Of a DNA stretch of 64,000 nt, positions 61,937 to 64,000 are shown piece by piece. The DNA is taken from positions 62,001 through 126,000 of the forward strand of contig NZ_JALPZO010000144.1 of the NCBI RefSeq assembly GCF_023507745.1, in the 5' to 3' direction. The position numbers and the translations under genes were made by a program. Each line of letters starts with the position of its first letter. Within the stretch, counting starts at the first letter, position 1. Under the pieces are notes generated by a model. That model was not told where the DNA came from, made no database searches, and saw only the letters and a program-made list of their open reading frames with translations. This stretch comes from Vreelandella olivaria. GTDB taxonomy: Bacteria > Pseudomonadota > Gammaproteobacteria > Pseudomonadales > Halomonadaceae.

Positions 61937-63577
61937 GTGGATAACCCTGATTCTAAACGCCCCACCGAAGAGCCGGTATCCGAGGGCATACCCGCCCCTG
62001 ATGGCCCGGCAAACCTTATCGATACTGATTATGTTATTGGTCAGGACAACATCACCACCAACACCATGGGGTTTAACCTTGACCTGCACGGCAAGGTATT
62101 CACCATTTCAGCGTTGGTGGTGCTGCTGTTTGTCATATTGACGCTTGCGCTTCAAGACACTATCGCCCCCCTTTATGATGCCATCTTCAGCTTTCTGACG
62201 GGCAATTTGGCGTGGTTCTTCATTCTTGCTGCGAACATATTCGTCATACTTTGCCTGGGTTTGATTGTATCGCCTCTCGGTAAAATCCGTATTGGGGGAG
62301 CAGATGCCAAGCCGGACTTCACCTACACAGGCTGGTTCTCCATGCTGTTTGCCGCGGGTATGGGCATTGGGCTGATGTTCTTTGGCGTGAATGAACCCCT
62401 TACCCACTTTGGCACCTCCCTTGATGGCGGCAATTGGGCCCCCCTGGCTGGCGCTGAAGGCGATGCCGCCGGTGCGGCTGCACTGGGCATGGCGGCTACG
62501 ATCTTTCACTGGGGCCTGCACCCCTGGGCGATTTACGCAGTGGTGGCTCTGTCCCTGGCGCTGTTCTCGTTTAACAAGGGTCTGCCACTCTCCATGCGGT
62601 CAGTGTTCTACCCGCTGTTGGGCGAACGGGTATGGGGCTGGCCAGGCCATGTGATTGATATTCTGGCGGTATTTGCCACGCTATTTGGTCTGGCTACCTC
62701 TCTAGGGTTGGGTGCCACTCAGGCCGCAGCCGGGCTAAGCCACCTGTTTGGCGCCCCCGAAAGCGATGTCACGATGATTCTACTGATCATCGGCATTACC
62801 ATGATCGCCATTGGCTCTATTGTTGCCGGGGTGGATAAAGGTGTGCAGCTGCTTTCAAAAATTAACATTGCCATGGCAGCTGCGCTGCTGTTCTTTGTGA
62901 TTGCCGTTGGCCCAACTCTGCTCATTGCCACCGGTTTCTTTGAAAATCTGGTGAGCTATATTGTGCATCTGCCTGCGCTGTCGAACCCGTTCGGACGTGA
63001 AGATGTCAACTTTACCCAGGGCTGGACTGCGTTCTACTGGGCGTGGTGGATCTCATGGTCTCCCTACGTAGGTATGTTTATTGCGCGGGTTTCCCGTGGC
63101 CGTACTGTACGTGAGTTCCTGATTTCAGTATTGATCGTACCTTCTGTGGTATCGGTACTATGGATGACCACCTTTGGTGGTACCGCCATTGACCAGTACG
63201 TAAGCCAGGGGATTGAAGCCGTGCGTGAGGCAGGCGTTGACCTTCAGCTATTTATCATGCTGGAGCAGTTGCCGTTATCACAAATCACCTCGTTTATTGC
63301 CATTTTATTGGTCATTATCTTCTTTGTGACGTCGTCTGACTCAGGCTCTCTGGTTATTGACTCTATTACCGCAGGTGGCAAGGTTGATGCACCAAAGCCA
63401 CAACGTGTTTTCTGGGCGATTATTGAAGGGGCCATCGCCATTGCACTGCTGTTAGGGGGAGGCTTGACCGCCCTGCAAACAATGGCAGTCTCTACCGGCT
63501 TCCCGTTCACCATCATTTTGCTAGTGGCCTGCTACGCCATTATCAAAGGCCTGATGAGCGAACCCAAGGCGGTATAA
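61937..63577 (+). CDS. BCCT family betaine/carnitine/choline transporter
   Basis: 546 residues from GTG 61937, chosen because GGAGAGG lies six bases upstream; the frame remains open to 61892 without a ribosome-binding site. Twelve membrane segments are present with BCCT landmarks GMGIGLMFFGVNEPLTHF, FHWGLHPWAIYAVVALSLAL and AFYWAWWISWSPYVGMFIAR followed by RGRTVREF. This residue pattern forms the aromatic betaine box. It imports betaine-type osmoprotectants with sodium or protons. It is transcribed separately from proVWX, with terminators on both sides. Confidence 0.93.
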   Translation: MDNPDSKRPTEEPVSEGIPAPDGPANLIDTDYVIGQDNITTNTMGFNLDLHGKVFTISALVVLLFVILTLALQDTIAPLYDAIFSFLTGNLAWFFILAANIFVILCLGLIVSPLGKIRIGGADAKPDFTYTGWFSMLFAAGMGIGLMFFGVNEPLTHFGTSLDGGNWAPLAGAEGDAAGAAALGMAATIFHWGLHPWAIYAVVALSLALFSFNKGLPLSMRSVFYPLLGERVWGWPGHVIDILAVFATLFGLATSLGLGATQAAAGLSHLFGAPESDVTMILLIIGITMIAIGSIVAGVDKGVQLLSKINIAMAAALLFFVIAVGPTLLIATGFFENLVSYIVHLPALSNPFGREDVNFTQGWTAFYWAWWISWSPYVGMFIARVSRGRTVREFLISVLIVPSVVSVLWMTTFGGTAIDQYVSQGIEAVREAGVDLQLFIMLEQLPLSQITSFIAILLVIIFFVTSSDSGSLVIDSITAGGKVDAPKPQRVFWAIIEGAIAIALLLGGGLTALQTMAVSTGFPFTIILLVACYAIIKGLMSEPKAV

Positions 63578-63610
63578 CCACGCACATCCTTATTGTGTGC
63601 CAGCAGCAGA

Positions 63611-63646
63611 TAAACGGGCAGCCATAGAGCTGCCCGTTTATATTTT
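63611..63646 (+). terminator. Terminator after BCCT gene
   Basis: TAAACGGGCAGC and GCTGCCCGTTTA are perfect 12-bp complements around a 6-base loop, followed by TATTTTCT. It may serve the convergent exonuclease gene as well. Confidence 0.9.
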
Positions 63647-63667
63647 CTGCGGTCATATCAGATAGCA

Positions 63668-64000
63668 TCAACACCATAATGATTTTAACGGCGTATCGGG
63701 TGTGTAGCGATGAGCAATCTGCGCCTGAAGCAACTCTGCCGTTGCCAAGGCATCCACCAGCGCATGGTGCCCCTGATAAGCAGGCAAACCATAACGATCA
63801 CGGCTGGCATGCAGACGAATGGAGACTGGCGGCCTGCCCAGCCAGCGACGGAAACGGGCCCATAGCGTTTGGCGGTGTAAACGGGCCTCTAACGACATGG
63901 TATCGATCATCGGAAACATCACCCCTTCGCCACGCCGCTCTTTCACTGCCGTATCAAGAAACGGACGCTCGATATTGCGAAAGTGAACGACCACCAGCCG
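63668..64000 (-). CDS. DEDDh 3'-5' exonuclease (5' end outside window)
   Basis: Only the C-terminal 110 codons are present; the gene continues past the right edge. The sequence has IDTMSLEARL and GLPAYQGHHALVDALATAEL, which corresponds to the ExoIII motif HxAxxDAxATAxL of DNA polymerase III epsilon-like exonucleases, with the catalytic His and Asp present. The last residues (PDTPLKSLWC) form a short tail. The first two acidic motifs would lie outside the window, so the exact subfamily (DnaQ, RNase T or an unnamed DEDDh nuclease) cannot be told. Confidence 0.8.
   Translation of the reverse strand, partial: RLVVVHFRNIERPFLDTAVKERRGEGVMFPMIDTMSLEARLHRQTLWARFRRWLGRPPVSIRLHASRDRYGLPAYQGHHALVDALATAELLQAQIAHRYTPDTPLKSLWC

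Overview
The window looks like a chromosomal segment of a moderately halophilic gammaproteobacterium, most probably Halomonas or a close relative of the Halomonadaceae. I infer this from the style of the protein sequences, the glycine-betaine ABC transporter next to a BCCT carrier, the two-part DASS and TRAP transport complement, and the tRNA-Ile(CAU) sequence. No database search was possible, so the genus is an inference.

Layout. 1-4.1 kb: 3' part of sbcD (minus), a DASS-type carboxylate transporter (minus) and a Crp/Fnr-like regulator. 4.2-12.9 kb: one very large gene (2903 codons) for a cyclic beta-1,2-glucan synthase. 13.4-16.9 kb: a small unknown gene, an MFS carrier, and an XRE/cupin regulator with azlC-azlD, separated by a perfect 32-bp palindrome. 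17.0-34.3 kb: a large iron locus. A plus-strand operon (DHA2 exporter, periplasmic binding protein, two FecCD permeases, RraA-like protein) converges on a minus-strand operon made of a TonB-dependent receptor, an NIS synthetase, a fused PLP-decarboxylase/NIS synthetase, an SbnG/AcsB-type aldolase-fold enzyme and a third NIS synthetase. Divergent from the receptor lie the FecE-like ATPase and a [2Fe-2S] Suc_Fer-like protein. Fur-like sites precede the three iron-related transcription units. The gene set matches the logic of staphyloferrin B and achromobactin (citrate, diamine and alpha-ketoglutarate units), but no diamino-acid synthesis genes are present here.

34.3-40.9 kb: an apparent inserted block with azlD-azlC divergent from dctP-tetR-dctQ-dctM-amidohydrolase, with a 30-bp near-perfect palindrome in the divergent gap. 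It is followed by a decayed second copy of the end of the Suc_Fer-like gene, so the block sits between an intact gene and a partial duplicate of it. 41-43.6 kb is a remodelled zone: MerR regulator, broken aldehyde dehydrogenase, Phd/PIN toxin-antitoxin pair and tRNA-Ile(CAU). 

43.6-51 kb: a YceI-like protein, a decayed fragment resembling an ABC exporter, then a second complete ferric-siderophore uptake system (ATPase, two permeases, binding protein, divergent receptor) with Fur-like sites. 51-57.3 kb: LysR regulator with an AEC carrier, a PQQ-type aldose dehydrogenase, and a histidine kinase/sigma-54 response regulator pair. 57.3-58.2 kb: two small acidic lipoproteins. 58.6-63.6 kb: osmoprotectant uptake (ProV, ProW, ProX and a BCCT carrier). 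The right edge holds the 3' part of a DEDDh exonuclease gene. 

The most interesting points are the decarboxylase-NIS fusion within an otherwise staphyloferrin-B-like cluster, the RraA-like protein with an altered active site in the transport operon, the Suc_Fer-like candidate ferric-siderophore reductase, and the TRAP/amidohydrolase/AzlCD block flanked by a partial gene duplication.
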